NCBI GenBank assembly: GCA_002416505.1 | Contig: DIAM01000021.1 | Coordinates: 573,914 to 637,913 of the forward strand | Reading direction: 5' to 3' | DNA: 64,000 nt | Origin: Gammaproteobacteria bacterium UBA5078 | Lineage (GTDB): Bacteria > Pseudomonadota > Gammaproteobacteria > Pseudomonadales > Pseudohongiellaceae | Part shown: piece after piece, positions 47,401 to 55,352 of the stretch | Layout: each line of letters begins with the position of its first letter | Position numbering within the stretch: the first letter of the stretch is position 1 | Notes under the pieces: generated by a model | Database searches by the model: none | What the model was told of the DNA's origin: nothing | What the model saw: only the letters and a program-made list of their open reading frames with translations | Program-made: the position numbers and the translations under genes

Positions 47401-48866
47401 TAACAGAGTCCCCCCCTGGGGAAGACTCTACTGCCCTGTCAATTGCGCATAGGTCTGCACTCTCCGTGCAGGCCGTCGCAGCAGCACACGAATTGCAGGA
47501 CTGGCATATTCGAGCCGTCGCAATGGATAAGGAGCCAGGTAGCATTCGCGCCCTAGTAAACTTATTGGGCACAGAAATGCGTTCCGGCCTCCGACTCCAG
47601 ATCGAGTCGGGCGTTGTGCAGGTGTTGAACGCCGACGAACTGGCACCCGCTAACGAAGAGATCAGTTTTACGCCAAGCAAATTGCAAGTCATCACCGGGG
47701 GGCTTGGCGGGCTTGGCCTGCTCACCGCGCAGTGGATGTTCAAGCGGGGCGCTCGCAACTTCCTGCTGGTCGGCCGATCGGCGCCCTCCCAGGACGCAGA
47801 GGCGGTGCTTGCTTCGCTAGACGAACAAGGTGCCAGTACGCAGGTTTATTGCTGCGACGTAAGCCAGCTCGAGCAGGTCCTTGCCTTGGCCGCAACGGCG
47901 GCACAGTTAGCGCCTGTGGAAACCATCATTCATGCCGCCGGCATGAATCGCGACGGGCTCATCGACTCGCTTCAAGACGATGATTTTTCCGCTCTCGCTC
48001 AGGGCAAGGCCATGGCGGCGATCAATCTGCACGATGCGTTCGAGGCACTCAAACCTAGGCACACCGTTTATTATTCATCGATTGCAGCGTGGCTCGGGGC
48101 TGCGGGTCAGAGCAATTACTGCGCTGCAAACGCGGCGCTAGATAGCCTCGCCAAGCAATACTCTGCTGCGGGCGCTAAGACCATTAGCGTAGCCTGGGGC
48201 CCATGGCATCAGACGGGCATGACGGCGGCGCTCAACGAGAGTCATCGAGCACGCATAAGCGGCACTGGTTACGGATTCCTTACTGCAGACACCGGTTTTG
48301 GTCTGCTCGGTCGCTATCTAGCCGCTCCGGGGGAAAGTGAGATTGCGATCCTCAGCGCTGACTTCGACAAGCTGGCCGAATTACCCGGCGCAGCCCAGTT
48401 GTGGCCAGCTTCTGCACTAGGCTTCACGAAGTCCCGTAGCACTTCGACTGTGGCTGCCCAGGCGACTCAGCCTAAGTTAGCGTCCCTCGCGGGCGAATTG
48501 CTCGCCTTGAAGCACAAGGCCGCGACCGAATTGTTGCAGGATTATTTGACCCAGCTAGTCGCCGCGATGACGAGTCCTGCCAGCAATGAGCAGACCGATA
48601 TAGAGACCGGTTTTCTCGACATGGGCATCGATTCACTCGCCGCACTCGAGCTACGCAAAAAACTCGAAACTGCACTGGGCTTGAAATTGAAATCCACGTT
48701 GATTCTAGATTATCCGAATATTTTGCTTATGGCACAGGAACTGATTATTCAGGTGCACAAAAACCACGGTTCCGAGACCCGGCAGGCAAAGGCTGAGGTG
48801 CCCGCGAAATCGGACAGGTCGGCTTTGCTAAGACAACTCGCCAACGAGATAGATCTCCAGGAGTAA
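41490..48866 (+). CDS. PKS loading and extension protein: acyl ligase-ACP-KS-AT-DH-KR-ACP
   Basis: A 2458-residue modular protein starting with GTG. An acyl-AMP ligase domain comes first (about residues 1-560; A3 motif LTSGSTGAAKG after residue 183), which activates a carboxylic or fatty acid. ACP1 follows (GGSSL, S611), then KS (C855, H991, H1031), AT (S1298 in GHSIGE, HAFH at 1398-1401 predicting malonyl-CoA), DH (H1596 in HRVFGVVVPP and D1778 in DCHWQ, both catalytic residues intact), KR (TGGLGGLG, active site SS...Y...N) and ACP2 (S2382 in GIDSL). No enoyl reductase is present, so the extended unit should leave as an enoyl group. The KR carries an aspartate in the NRDG position consistent with B-type stereochemistry, a tentative call. 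The gene abuts the next by 2 bases. Confidence 0.93.
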   Translation: MTQKNGSEVQGCDRVRFSVPENQLVALMLARRLEASAGITALDNRGGADSLSYAQLYQRAAQLCAGLQSEGLCPGDRLVFQLTGTLDVIIGFWGCILAGVVPVPLNTAPFYDRPNSQSDRLVSAIVRFKCRAVLASAALCKPIEELLDTLEGAACTVVDFEHCLADTGAPKIHTPAPDDPAAMFLTSGSTGAAKGIVQSHAAMLAMADATIQMNGFSAEDVTLNWMSLDHAGSLVFLGVMPLALGANQVHVPIEYVLKEPTRWLDLIDTWRASITWAPNFVFSLMLDRQEQLRTRSWDLSCMSFMVNAGEAVVSATARRFIELLQQFSLPEGALKPAFGMVETCSGITWSSGFRLQDTADTDMFVSLGPVIPGAAMKVIDENGRSVDEEVEGRLLLRGASVFDGYDGEDELNASMLVDGWLLTGDLAYIKAGELYVTGREKDMVIINGNNHYCHEIEAVVGKSSVVAGDCVAAVGVRAAEENTESLVIFYALRDDAQRTSDPETLEKALRADVARAIGIAPKAMVALRPEDFPRTEIGKIKRSQLKRRYENGEFDGSVAAKPKHNSIDETAGDDSAAYRELLVGITAIWKKALKLDSVRLDETFFELGGSSLLAIQVQHELELLLGHEVSMVELFDTPTIRSMAAHFSGRTALIAETDTAAKKKSGSSTGSSGDIAVIGIACRFPGASGPEAFWNILQEGVETLTSFTPAQAIAAGVTPERAHDAAQVNVAPVLDDVEGCDLDFWKYARREAELMDPQQRVFLETAWEAFEDAGYVPGAALGKVGVYAAAATNTYLQNNVYANKAWVDDNGGSLLTVNSVPGFNVMVANDKDYLPTRVSFKLDLTGPSMAIQTACSSTLVAVHEAARALREGECDMAVAGGCALMLPQHAGHYYEEGMINSPDGHCRAYDRDAKGTIFGSGSGAVLLKRLEQAVADGDPIYAVIKGSAVVNDGGQKMGFTAPSMLGEYRAISQAIENAGIDAASIGFVEGHGTGTPIGDPIEVQALTKAFRHTTQNKGYCALGSVKTNIGHMGIASGIAGFIKSVLALHHKSLPATLHFKEANPAIGFENTPFYVSNNTREWPAGATPRRAGVNSLGIGGTNVHVILEEAPERTLISIEQRATLLPLSAGSEAALSDKFAALADFLTRHPQLTLADIAFTHQRGRLAMACRQALVASDRDDLLSQLRASPQPCEPSLANARIVFMFTGQGSQYASMGRELHDAHPVFRDAFDACAKLFADYREHSIRDLVLSAADDLEALALLNQTQYTQPALFCIQVALVQLYRQLGIRPDLIVGHSIGEVAGVWAAGGLSLADAVALVEVRSRMMQAVTQRGAMASVKSDADSLRKLLEDSGTDCEIAACNSPFDTTITGGADSIEKACAYLQQQSIRATPLSVSHAFHSAHMEGLQDEFAQAIASLEFKKTHTPVINNLDAQALDHHAHGAAYWTAQLRAPVQFMQGLQQALAEEGACFVEIGPAAILCGLGRALESSKPVHWLPSLRKGQRDATVFANALAMLFKLGYEIDWSGSSAFDGARVHLPTYPWQRQRCWIDPDTKQASATRLDPLRARPLVLPQIDQQLYSLEYSPNTIPVLEQHRVFGVVVPPAALYVSQLLYTAADFAEQRRVALSDVNFIAPMHLGVAASEHEARAVQIRYSVANEATSIELSSQPADMRLSSLVGGKDRAAKQVQVHVSADLVPDAGNETLKVDMDALRQRCSESLAPRVIESHMASMQVELGESFLCFKSIHRGVNEALTLLDVPRTPAARIGQGIPAGLIDCHWQTMLAALPTLPTATIVPARIDALFCHTDKLPDQVWAHAQIHEHSATLVIATIKLLSAAGQVLLESRGIEFRVVAANSFRHPSSMPRLFSRHWQSLPLTEATVTTDSVWLAGKPEDTQRLAASLQEAGITTLLFSDVVTPQSADHHQAALPLIYVDSVAEGVESCIALNRFLASLRHATPGISQVIVLTALTESPPGEDSTALSIAHRSALSVQAVAAAHELQDWHIRAVAMDKEPGSIRALVNLLGTEMRSGLRLQIESGVVQVLNADELAPANEEISFTPSKLQVITGGLGGLGLLTAQWMFKRGARNFLLVGRSAPSQDAEAVLASLDEQGASTQVYCCDVSQLEQVLALAATAAQLAPVETIIHAAGMNRDGLIDSLQDDDFSALAQGKAMAAINLHDAFEALKPRHTVYYSSIAAWLGAAGQSNYCAANAALDSLAKQYSAAGAKTISVAWGPWHQTGMTAALNESHRARISGTGYGFLTADTGFGLLGRYLAAPGESEIAILSADFDKLAELPGAAQLWPASALGFTKSRSTSTVAAQATQPKLASLAGELLALKHKAATELLQDYLTQLVAAMTSPASNEQTDIETGFLDMGIDSLAALELRKKLETALGLKLKSTLILDYPNILLMAQELIIQVHKNHGSETRQAKAEVPAKSDRSALLRQLANEIDLQE

Positions 48867-48868
48867 GC

Positions 48869-49768
48869 ATGATCAGCACATTGGGCGTGGTAGGCGCCGG
48901 CGTAATGGGAAGAGGCGTCGCACAGGCTGCAGCGCAGAAAGGCATGCGGGTTGTACTGCTCGACCTTAGCGACGAGGTCCTAGAGTCGGCGGAAAATGAA
49001 ATTCGGCAGGAGCTTCGCTTTGCCGCGATGCTAAGCAAAGGAGCCGAAGCGCATTCGGTGGACGAGGTGTGCCAGCGTATCGAGTTCACCACAGACCTGA
49101 GCAGGCTGGCGCAAGTGGACTTTCTGGTCGAGAACGTCAGCGAGAAAGTGGCTATCAAGCAAGCCCTTTACCCGCAACTGGACAGCCTCTGTAAGAGCGA
49201 CTGCGTATTTGCGGTGAACACCTCGGCTATTTCGATAACCAGGGTCGCTAGCTGGACCCAGCGTCCGGACAAGATAGTGGGCATGCATTTCATGAACCCT
49301 GTGCCCATGAAGCCACTAGTTGAGGTCATCCGCGCGCATCATAGCAGCGAGGCGACCATCGCTACCGCGAAGCAATTCCTAGCTCAACTCGGCAAGGAGG
49401 CCGTCGTCGTTAACGATATGCCCGGCTTCGTCTCCAATCGAATCCTAATGCTCACTGTTAACGAGGCTGTGTTCGTCGTGCAGGATCAAGTGTCGACGGC
49501 ACGCGATGTCGATCGCATATTCAAGGGCTGCTTCGGACATAAGATGGGACCACTGGAGACCGCCGACTTGATAGGACTGGACACCATCCTGTTCTCGCTC
49601 GAGGTACTCTACGAAAGCTATAACGACCCGAAGTTTCGCCCCGCGCCGCTGTTGCGCAAGATGGTGGACGCCGGCTTGCATGGTCGTAAATCCGGTCAGG
49701 GATTTTTCAAATACCCGAACCTGCATCAAACAGTAAAAAAGAGGGGAAGCTCTGAATCTACGCAATAA
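48869..49768 (+). CDS. 3-hydroxyacyl dehydrogenase of an extender-unit cassette (FkbK/ZmaG-like)
   Basis: A 299-residue short-type 3-hydroxyacyl-CoA dehydrogenase with the NAD-binding motif VVGAGVMGRGVAQ at residue 6, the segment VENVSEKVAIKQALY and the catalytic histidine in GMHFMNPVP, then VNDMPGFVSNRIL. With the free ACP, acyl-CoA dehydrogenase and FkbH that follow, it completes the known four-gene set for methoxy- or hydroxymalonyl-ACP (FkbHIJK, ZmaNEDG). In that pathway it oxidises the hydroxyl group of a glyceryl-ACP intermediate. It may alternatively serve primary beta-oxidation, but the position argues against this. Confidence 0.85.
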   Translation: MISTLGVVGAGVMGRGVAQAAAQKGMRVVLLDLSDEVLESAENEIRQELRFAAMLSKGAEAHSVDEVCQRIEFTTDLSRLAQVDFLVENVSEKVAIKQALYPQLDSLCKSDCVFAVNTSAISITRVASWTQRPDKIVGMHFMNPVPMKPLVEVIRAHHSSEATIATAKQFLAQLGKEAVVVNDMPGFVSNRILMLTVNEAVFVVQDQVSTARDVDRIFKGCFGHKMGPLETADLIGLDTILFSLEVLYESYNDPKFRPAPLLRKMVDAGLHGRKSGQGFFKYPNLHQTVKKRGSSESTQ

Positions 49769-49790
49769 CGGAAGAGGCAGAACAACACAG

Positions 49791-50042
49791 ATGAATACAA
49801 ACTATAGACAAGACATACGCGATTTTCTGGAGCAATTCATCGGCGAAGAGGACTTCTCTGACGAAGACGATATTTTCGCGCTCGGCCTAGTGAGTTCGCT
49901 GATGGCCATGCAACTTGTACTTTTCGTCGAGAGGGCTCTGACGATTCGTATCGAGAGCGAAGACCTGAATCTAGATAACTTCCGCAGCATAGCCAAGATG
50001 GAGGCGTTTATGCACAGTAAATCGACGCCCGCACATGGATAG
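49791..50042 (+). CDS. Free acyl carrier protein for the extender unit (FkbJ/ZmaD-like)
   Basis: An 83-residue carrier protein. The phosphopantetheine serine is most likely S36 in LGLVSSLMAMQLVLF; the usual aspartate before it is replaced by serine, which occurs in ACPs of extender-unit cassettes. The helix after the serine (QLVLFVERALTIRIES) fits an ACP fold. It carries the glyceryl-derived unit made by FkbH. The last codons overlap the start of the acyl-CoA dehydrogenase by 8 bases. Confidence 0.82.
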   Translation: MNTNYRQDIRDFLEQFIGEEDFSDEDDIFALGLVSSLMAMQLVLFVERALTIRIESEDLNLDNFRSIAKMEAFMHSKSTPAHG

Positions 50043-51210
50043 GGTCGATCACGCTCAACACCGGCTCGAAGTAGCCAGGCTGCTGGCACGCTACTCGCCC
50101 GCAGAGGTTGCCGCCTGGGATAAATCCGAGACCATGCCCGATGCGGTAATCGCATCGCTGGCAGAGGCCGGGCTCTTGGGAAGCTTCGTCGACAGCTCGC
50201 ACGGTGGAGGCGGCCGAGACGCTTTGTCCTTCGGGCTGCTGTGCGCCGAACTAGGCCAAACCAGCATGTCGCTGCTTAGCATCGTCACCGTCCACAGCAT
50301 GGTCATTGAGGCCGTCCGCTTGTCTGGCACGGCGCAGCAACGCGACGAATGGTTACCGCTACTCGCGAAAGGCCATAAGATCGCGGCCTTCGCGCTCACC
50401 GAGCCAGATTTCGGCAGTGAGGCGACTGGCATTCAGACGACATTGATTCCCTGCGACAACGGCTATCGCGTGAGCGGCGCAAAGAAGTGGATCTCTTACT
50501 CGGTCAAGGCCGATGTCCTATTGGTTTTCGGCAAGCTGGAGGATGGCAGTCCCGTGGCATGTTTACTGCCGACCGACACCGAGGGTTTACGCATCACAGC
50601 AATGCGAGACTTGCTGGGCTTTCGCGCCGCGATGCTCGGCGAGATCGAGATGAACAATTGCGAGATCCCGGCCGCCAATGTGATAGGCCGAAAGGGCGCC
50701 GGCATCTCCTATGTCGCCGCTAGCGCGCTCGACTTAGGCCGACTGGCGATTGCATTCGGCTGTCTTGGCGCGATTCAAGCCTGCCTAGAAGACTCGGTAA
50801 GCTATGCCAAGAAGCGCAAGCAATTCGGTCAGTCACTCGTCCAACACCAGCTTATCGCGCAGATGCTGGCAGACATGATCACCTCGTTCAAAGCCACCGA
50901 ACGACTGTGCATGCATGCGGCACAACTGCGCGCGGCGGGCGACCCCTTAGCCGCTATGGAAACCGCGACCGCGAAATACTTTGCGTCCACACACGCGGTC
51001 ACCGTCGCGAACCTGGCCGTGCAGATTCATGGCGCGGTGGGCTGCAGTGCCAGCGAGAGTCGCACGGAACGTTTTTACCGCGACCTGAAGATAACGGAAA
51101 TTATAGAAGGCAGTAATCAAATGCAGCAGATCATGATCGCGCAGAACGGCATGGGCGAATTCCTAAAGTCCGCACTTACGCGTAAGCGCCTATTGTCCGG
51201 AAACAAGTGA
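50035..51210 (+). CDS. Acyl-CoA dehydrogenase of the extender-unit cassette (FkbI/ZmaE-like)
   Basis: A 391-residue flavoprotein of the acyl-CoA dehydrogenase family. Visible are the substrate/flavin region FALTEPDFGSEATG, WISYSVKADVLLVF, the flavin-binding RKQFGQSLVQHQLIAQ, and the C-terminal catalytic-base region EIIEGSNQMQQI. In the methoxymalonyl/hydroxymalonyl-ACP pathway it oxidises the ACP-bound aldehyde-level intermediate toward the carboxylate. It starts inside the ACP gene (8-base overlap) and ends overlapping FkbH. Confidence 0.86.
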   Translation: MDRVDHAQHRLEVARLLARYSPAEVAAWDKSETMPDAVIASLAEAGLLGSFVDSSHGGGGRDALSFGLLCAELGQTSMSLLSIVTVHSMVIEAVRLSGTAQQRDEWLPLLAKGHKIAAFALTEPDFGSEATGIQTTLIPCDNGYRVSGAKKWISYSVKADVLLVFGKLEDGSPVACLLPTDTEGLRITAMRDLLGFRAAMLGEIEMNNCEIPAANVIGRKGAGISYVAASALDLGRLAIAFGCLGAIQACLEDSVSYAKKRKQFGQSLVQHQLIAQMLADMITSFKATERLCMHAAQLRAAGDPLAAMETATAKYFASTHAVTVANLAVQIHGAVGCSASESRTERFYRDLKITEIIEGSNQMQQIMIAQNGMGEFLKSALTRKRLLSGNK

Positions 51211-52262
51211 TGAACGTCAGCGCCGCAAATACACGCATCAAATGCGTCGTGTGGGACCTGGACAACACCCTATGGGACGGCGTGCTCCTCGAGAGCACGA
51301 CCTTGCCAACGCTCAGACCCCATGTCCGTGCGGTAATCGAGGCGTTGGATCAGCGCGGTATCTTACAGTCACTGGCATCGAAGAATGAGCCGGAGCCAGC
51401 CTTGGCCGCATTGGCCGCTCATGGACTCGATCAGTATTTCCTCTATCCCCAAATTAGCTGGAACGCGAAGTCACAAGCTATCGATGAGATCGCCAAGAAG
51501 TTGAATATTGGCATCGACACCTTCGCCTTCATCGACGACCAAGCCTTCGAACGCGACGAAGTACTCTCCATACACCCCTGCGTCAGGACCTATAGCGAGG
51601 TCGAGCTGGAACGATTGCCGGGGCTCGAAGACTTTACCCCGCTGCATCTGACCGAAGACTCCAAGAAGCGTAGGCAGATGTATCAGAAAGAGGAACTGCG
51701 CAGCAAGGCGCAAGACGCATTCAAGGGGCCGCAAGATGCCTTTCTGCGCACCCTTGACCTTAAATTAAGACTGAAGCCCGCCTGTGAAGAAGATCTATAC
51801 CGGGCCGAAGAGCTGACGGTACGCACCAATCAACTCAACACTACGGGCGTGACCTATTCCGCCGAGCAACTACGCGAGCTGCTCGCATCGGAGCACCATC
51901 AGGTCATCGTCGCCGAACTCGATGACAAATATGGTGCCTACGGTGCGATCGGTCTGTTGTTAATATCGGAACAGCCCGCGCTCTGGTGTGTGGACCTTTT
52001 CCTCATGTCTTGCCGGGTAATGTCGCGCGGAGTGGGCGGGGTCATTCTGACCGCCCTACGCAAGACTTGTCATAACCGGCAGATAAGACTCGCAGCGCAG
52101 TTCAAGGAAACCGACCGCAACCGCCTTATGTTTATCACTTACCGCTTCGCCGGGTTCAAGGAGGAGGGTGACTTGCTAGTAAACGAACTGACGAGTATTC
52201 CTGAGTTACCTGACTATATCCAATTGAATATTGACGACGCGATGGGCTGGAGTGTGCAGTGA
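51210..52262 (+). CDS. FkbH-family glyceryl transferase/phosphatase
   Basis: Transfers and dephosphorylates 1,3-bisphosphoglycerate to make glyceryl-ACP, the first step of the methoxy- or hydroxymalonyl extender pathway. The ATG at 51210 (a GTG at 51207 is possible) gives 350 residues. The HAD nucleophile motif VVWDLDNTLWDG (D16 and D18) and the later FIDDQAFERDEVL aspartate pair are present. The C-terminal half has the acetyltransferase-like fold typical of FkbH. No separate O-methyltransferase gene is nearby, so the unit may remain a hydroxy rather than methoxy form. It overlaps the KS-AT gene by 4 bases. Confidence 0.88.
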   Translation: MNVSAANTRIKCVVWDLDNTLWDGVLLESTTLPTLRPHVRAVIEALDQRGILQSLASKNEPEPALAALAAHGLDQYFLYPQISWNAKSQAIDEIAKKLNIGIDTFAFIDDQAFERDEVLSIHPCVRTYSEVELERLPGLEDFTPLHLTEDSKKRRQMYQKEELRSKAQDAFKGPQDAFLRTLDLKLRLKPACEEDLYRAEELTVRTNQLNTTGVTYSAEQLRELLASEHHQVIVAELDDKYGAYGAIGLLLISEQPALWCVDLFLMSCRVMSRGVGGVILTALRKTCHNRQIRLAAQFKETDRNRLMFITYRFAGFKEEGDLLVNELTSIPELPDYIQLNIDDAMGWSVQ

Positions 52263-55200
52263 ACAGCAAAGCAGAGACTGGCGAAGACGACATCATTATC
52301 AAGGCGCTGGCAGAGATTCGTCGCCTCAAGGCGGAGAACGCGCAGTTACGCCGTGGCAACGACGCGGCGATCCCGCCTAAATCCGCGCGCCCAGAACTTG
52401 CGCCTATCGCGGTCATCGGTTTCGCGTGCCGCACGCCAGGGGCTGGCGACAGCCCGGAAACATTCTGGAACATCCTCAAAGAGGGCCAATGCACGATCAC
52501 CGAGATACCGTCCTACCGTTGGTCGGTGGACCAGTATTATGACGCCAATCCCGATGCCCCTGGGAAGATGCGCTGCCGTTTCGGCTCCTTCCTAGGCAGG
52601 GTCGAAGACTTCGACTGCAAGCTGTTCGGCATATCGCCGCTTGAGGCGAGTTTCATGGATCCTCAACAACGCCTATTGCTGGAGCTGGCGTGGGAGTCTT
52701 TGGAAGACGCCAACATGAATATGGAGGCACTCAAGGGCTCCGCCACGGGGGTGTTCATCGGGCAGAGTGGCTTCGATTTCGCTGCCCAACACATGACCGA
52801 GGAGAGCCTGCAGGAGATCACCCCTTATGTTGGCACGGGATGCGCGACCAGTCCGGCGGCCGGACGCATTTCCTATAGTTTCGATTTCAAGGGACCCTCT
52901 TATGTAGTGGACACCGCCTGTTCATCATCGCTCGTCGCGCTACACAATGCCTGCCAAAGTCTGCGGCAGGGTGAATCGACTCTTGCCCTGGTGGGAGCTG
53001 CGAACTTGATCCTCGCACCAGGCATGAGTATCAACTTCGACAAAGTCGGAATGTTGTGCGAGGACGGCGTCGTCAAGACCTTCGATAAGGATGCTCACGG
53101 CGTTGTGCGCGCAGAGGGGGGCGGCATGGTGGTGCTCAAGCGCCTGGACGCCGCGCTGCGCGATGGCGATCGCGTCGACGGCGTGATTCTTGGCTCCGCG
53201 ATAAGCCAGGATGGGGCGAGTTCGAGCCTAATGGCGCCAAGCGGAACTTCGCAAAAGGCCGTGATGCAAGCCGCCCTAAACGCGGCGGCGATCGACCCTG
53301 ACAGTATCGATGTCATCGAAGCACACGGCACGGCAACGGCACTCGGTGATCCCACGGAGCTCAATTCGCTGCTCGACGTATATTGTCGAGCACCGCGCAC
53401 CCATAAGCTCCTAGTTGGTTCGGTGAAAACTAATTTTGGGCATATGGAGGCCTCCGCGGGAATTGTCGGTTTCATCAAGTTGCTCCTGGCGCTTCGTAAC
53501 GATTACCTACCTCGTCACCTGAACTATACGCAGGGCCATCCCGATATCGATTGGGCTAACGAGGCGATCGAGGTTTGCGCACAAGGACAGCCCTGGCCAA
53601 GAGCACAGCGCAGACGCATCGCAGGACTCAGCGGCTTCGGCTTCTCCGGCACCAACGCCCATGTCATCCTCGCCGAGGCGCCGCAGGCGAACACAGTCGG
53701 TGAAGCGATCGACGACGAGAATGTGGAAACCGGCAAGACCATAGAACAACAGCTGCTGCTACTGAGTGCGGCATCGCCGGCATCATTACAACGCACTGCC
53801 ATCGCTTTGGCCGATTGGATGGAAGACAACGCAGAGATTTCGCTGGCTCGGGTATGCCATACCTGGTCGAGTCGACGCAAGCGACACATAAATCGTTTGG
53901 CGATAGTTGCGCTCGACCGCGAGCAGGCCATCGCAAAATTACGTCGTTATGCAGAGACAGGCAAGGCTAAGGGCTGCTCCAGTGGCACGGCGCAATCTCG
54001 TACAGGGCGCCTAGCGGTAGCGATGGTCTGTGGTGGCCACGGCGCTCAGTACAATGGTATGTCCGCCGCTTTATATCGGGCCGAGCCAATTTTCAGAAGC
54101 GCTTTCGGTCGGGCTAGCGAGCTTGCCAGCAAATACATCGACAGCGACTTGAGAGAGCTATTGCACGGGACGGAAAAACAAGCCGCGGGCAATATATTCA
54201 ATGGCAACACGGTCGAGGGTGAGCTCAGCAAGACCCTGCAAGCACAACTGGCGATCTTCTGCGTGCAGTATGGCCTTGCGCAACAATGGTTGGCATGGGG
54301 TGTAGAGCCCAAGGCCTTACTGGGACATAGCTTGGGCGAATATACGGCGGCCTGCTTGGCCGGAGTGTTCTCACTGGAGGATGCCGTGATGCTGATTGCG
54401 GAGCGCGCGCGTCTGATGGATGCACATACTGCGCCGGGTGCCATGCTTACTGCGTTTCACGACGAGGCCGCCGTGCAGGCAATCGTCGCAGACTTCGAGG
54501 ATGCGAGCATCGCCGCGGTGAACGGTCCGGGAATTATTCTGGTGTCCGGTACGACCCAGAGCGTCGCCGAGATCGGCCTGCGAATCGAGGCGGACGGCGG
54601 GCGCATTAGCGCCGTGCCAATCGACCGAGCCTTCCACTCTCCACTGGTCGACGCGGTGTTACCACAATTTCGCAGCGTGCTGGAGCGGGTGCGCTTTAGT
54701 GAACCGAGCATACCGATCATCTCGAATCTTACGGGTACGGTGGCCGATGGGCAGATCACCACTGTCGACTACTGGTTACGGCATTCACGAGCGCCCGTCC
54801 AGTTTATGAAGGGCATGCAGAGTCTTCACGCACAGAAACTCGCCGCCTTTATCGACCTCAGCCCTGAACCAGTAATGATGGGGCTCGATCTCTGCTATCA
54901 AGAGATACGCGAACTGGCGGGTTCGAAAGGCGCATGGGTACCCAGCCTACGCAACGGTGCCGATGACCAGACGAGAATGCTCGAGTCATTGGGCAAGCTG
55001 TACTGCCTGGGCCTGAATCCTACGCTGGGACGCAGTGCAGAGACACCCGTGCGCTTGCCGACCTATCGCTTCGACAGGCAACGCTGCTGGTCGGCAGCCG
55101 CAGAGCGGGGACAGAACTCCTCTGCGAGCAAGAGCACTGTGAACAGCGCTGTCCCGAGCTCTCCAGAACCGAAACTCGCCAAGGTGCACGCCACTAACGC

Positions 55201-55288
55201 CGACTCCGATATCCATCGCGTGATGCTCGAACACATGGCTGTGGTCGAGCAGTATCTGGCCCTGACCGAAGAGAATAAGTCGGGCTAG
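52259..55288 (+). CDS. PKS KS-AT protein lacking its own ACP
   Basis: A 1009-residue protein with only KS (C221, H356 and the NFGHMEASAG histidine) and AT (S691 in GHSLGEY) domains. The AT motif reads RAFHS at residues 790-794; the catalytic H793 is kept but the first histidine of the HAFH malonyl signature is arginine, so a non-malonyl extender, such as the hydroxymalonyl-ACP made by the neighbouring cassette, is a reasonable inference. No ACP follows; the next protein begins with one. The C-terminus ends in a helix-like segment (HMAVVEQYL) that may dock to it. It begins with GTG, coupled to FkbH. Confidence 0.9.
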   Translation: MNSKAETGEDDIIIKALAEIRRLKAENAQLRRGNDAAIPPKSARPELAPIAVIGFACRTPGAGDSPETFWNILKEGQCTITEIPSYRWSVDQYYDANPDAPGKMRCRFGSFLGRVEDFDCKLFGISPLEASFMDPQQRLLLELAWESLEDANMNMEALKGSATGVFIGQSGFDFAAQHMTEESLQEITPYVGTGCATSPAAGRISYSFDFKGPSYVVDTACSSSLVALHNACQSLRQGESTLALVGAANLILAPGMSINFDKVGMLCEDGVVKTFDKDAHGVVRAEGGGMVVLKRLDAALRDGDRVDGVILGSAISQDGASSSLMAPSGTSQKAVMQAALNAAAIDPDSIDVIEAHGTATALGDPTELNSLLDVYCRAPRTHKLLVGSVKTNFGHMEASAGIVGFIKLLLALRNDYLPRHLNYTQGHPDIDWANEAIEVCAQGQPWPRAQRRRIAGLSGFGFSGTNAHVILAEAPQANTVGEAIDDENVETGKTIEQQLLLLSAASPASLQRTAIALADWMEDNAEISLARVCHTWSSRRKRHINRLAIVALDREQAIAKLRRYAETGKAKGCSSGTAQSRTGRLAVAMVCGGHGAQYNGMSAALYRAEPIFRSAFGRASELASKYIDSDLRELLHGTEKQAAGNIFNGNTVEGELSKTLQAQLAIFCVQYGLAQQWLAWGVEPKALLGHSLGEYTAACLAGVFSLEDAVMLIAERARLMDAHTAPGAMLTAFHDEAAVQAIVADFEDASIAAVNGPGIILVSGTTQSVAEIGLRIEADGGRISAVPIDRAFHSPLVDAVLPQFRSVLERVRFSEPSIPIISNLTGTVADGQITTVDYWLRHSRAPVQFMKGMQSLHAQKLAAFIDLSPEPVMMGLDLCYQEIRELAGSKGAWVPSLRNGADDQTRMLESLGKLYCLGLNPTLGRSAETPVRLPTYRFDRQRCWSAAAERGQNSSASKSTVNSAVPSSPEPKLAKVHATNADSDIHRVMLEHMAVVEQYLALTEENKSG

Positions 55289-55352
55289 GGAATTACTTGC
55301 ATGAACCGATTCTTGAACACCGTACACGCACTTTGCACTGGTAGCCGAAATT

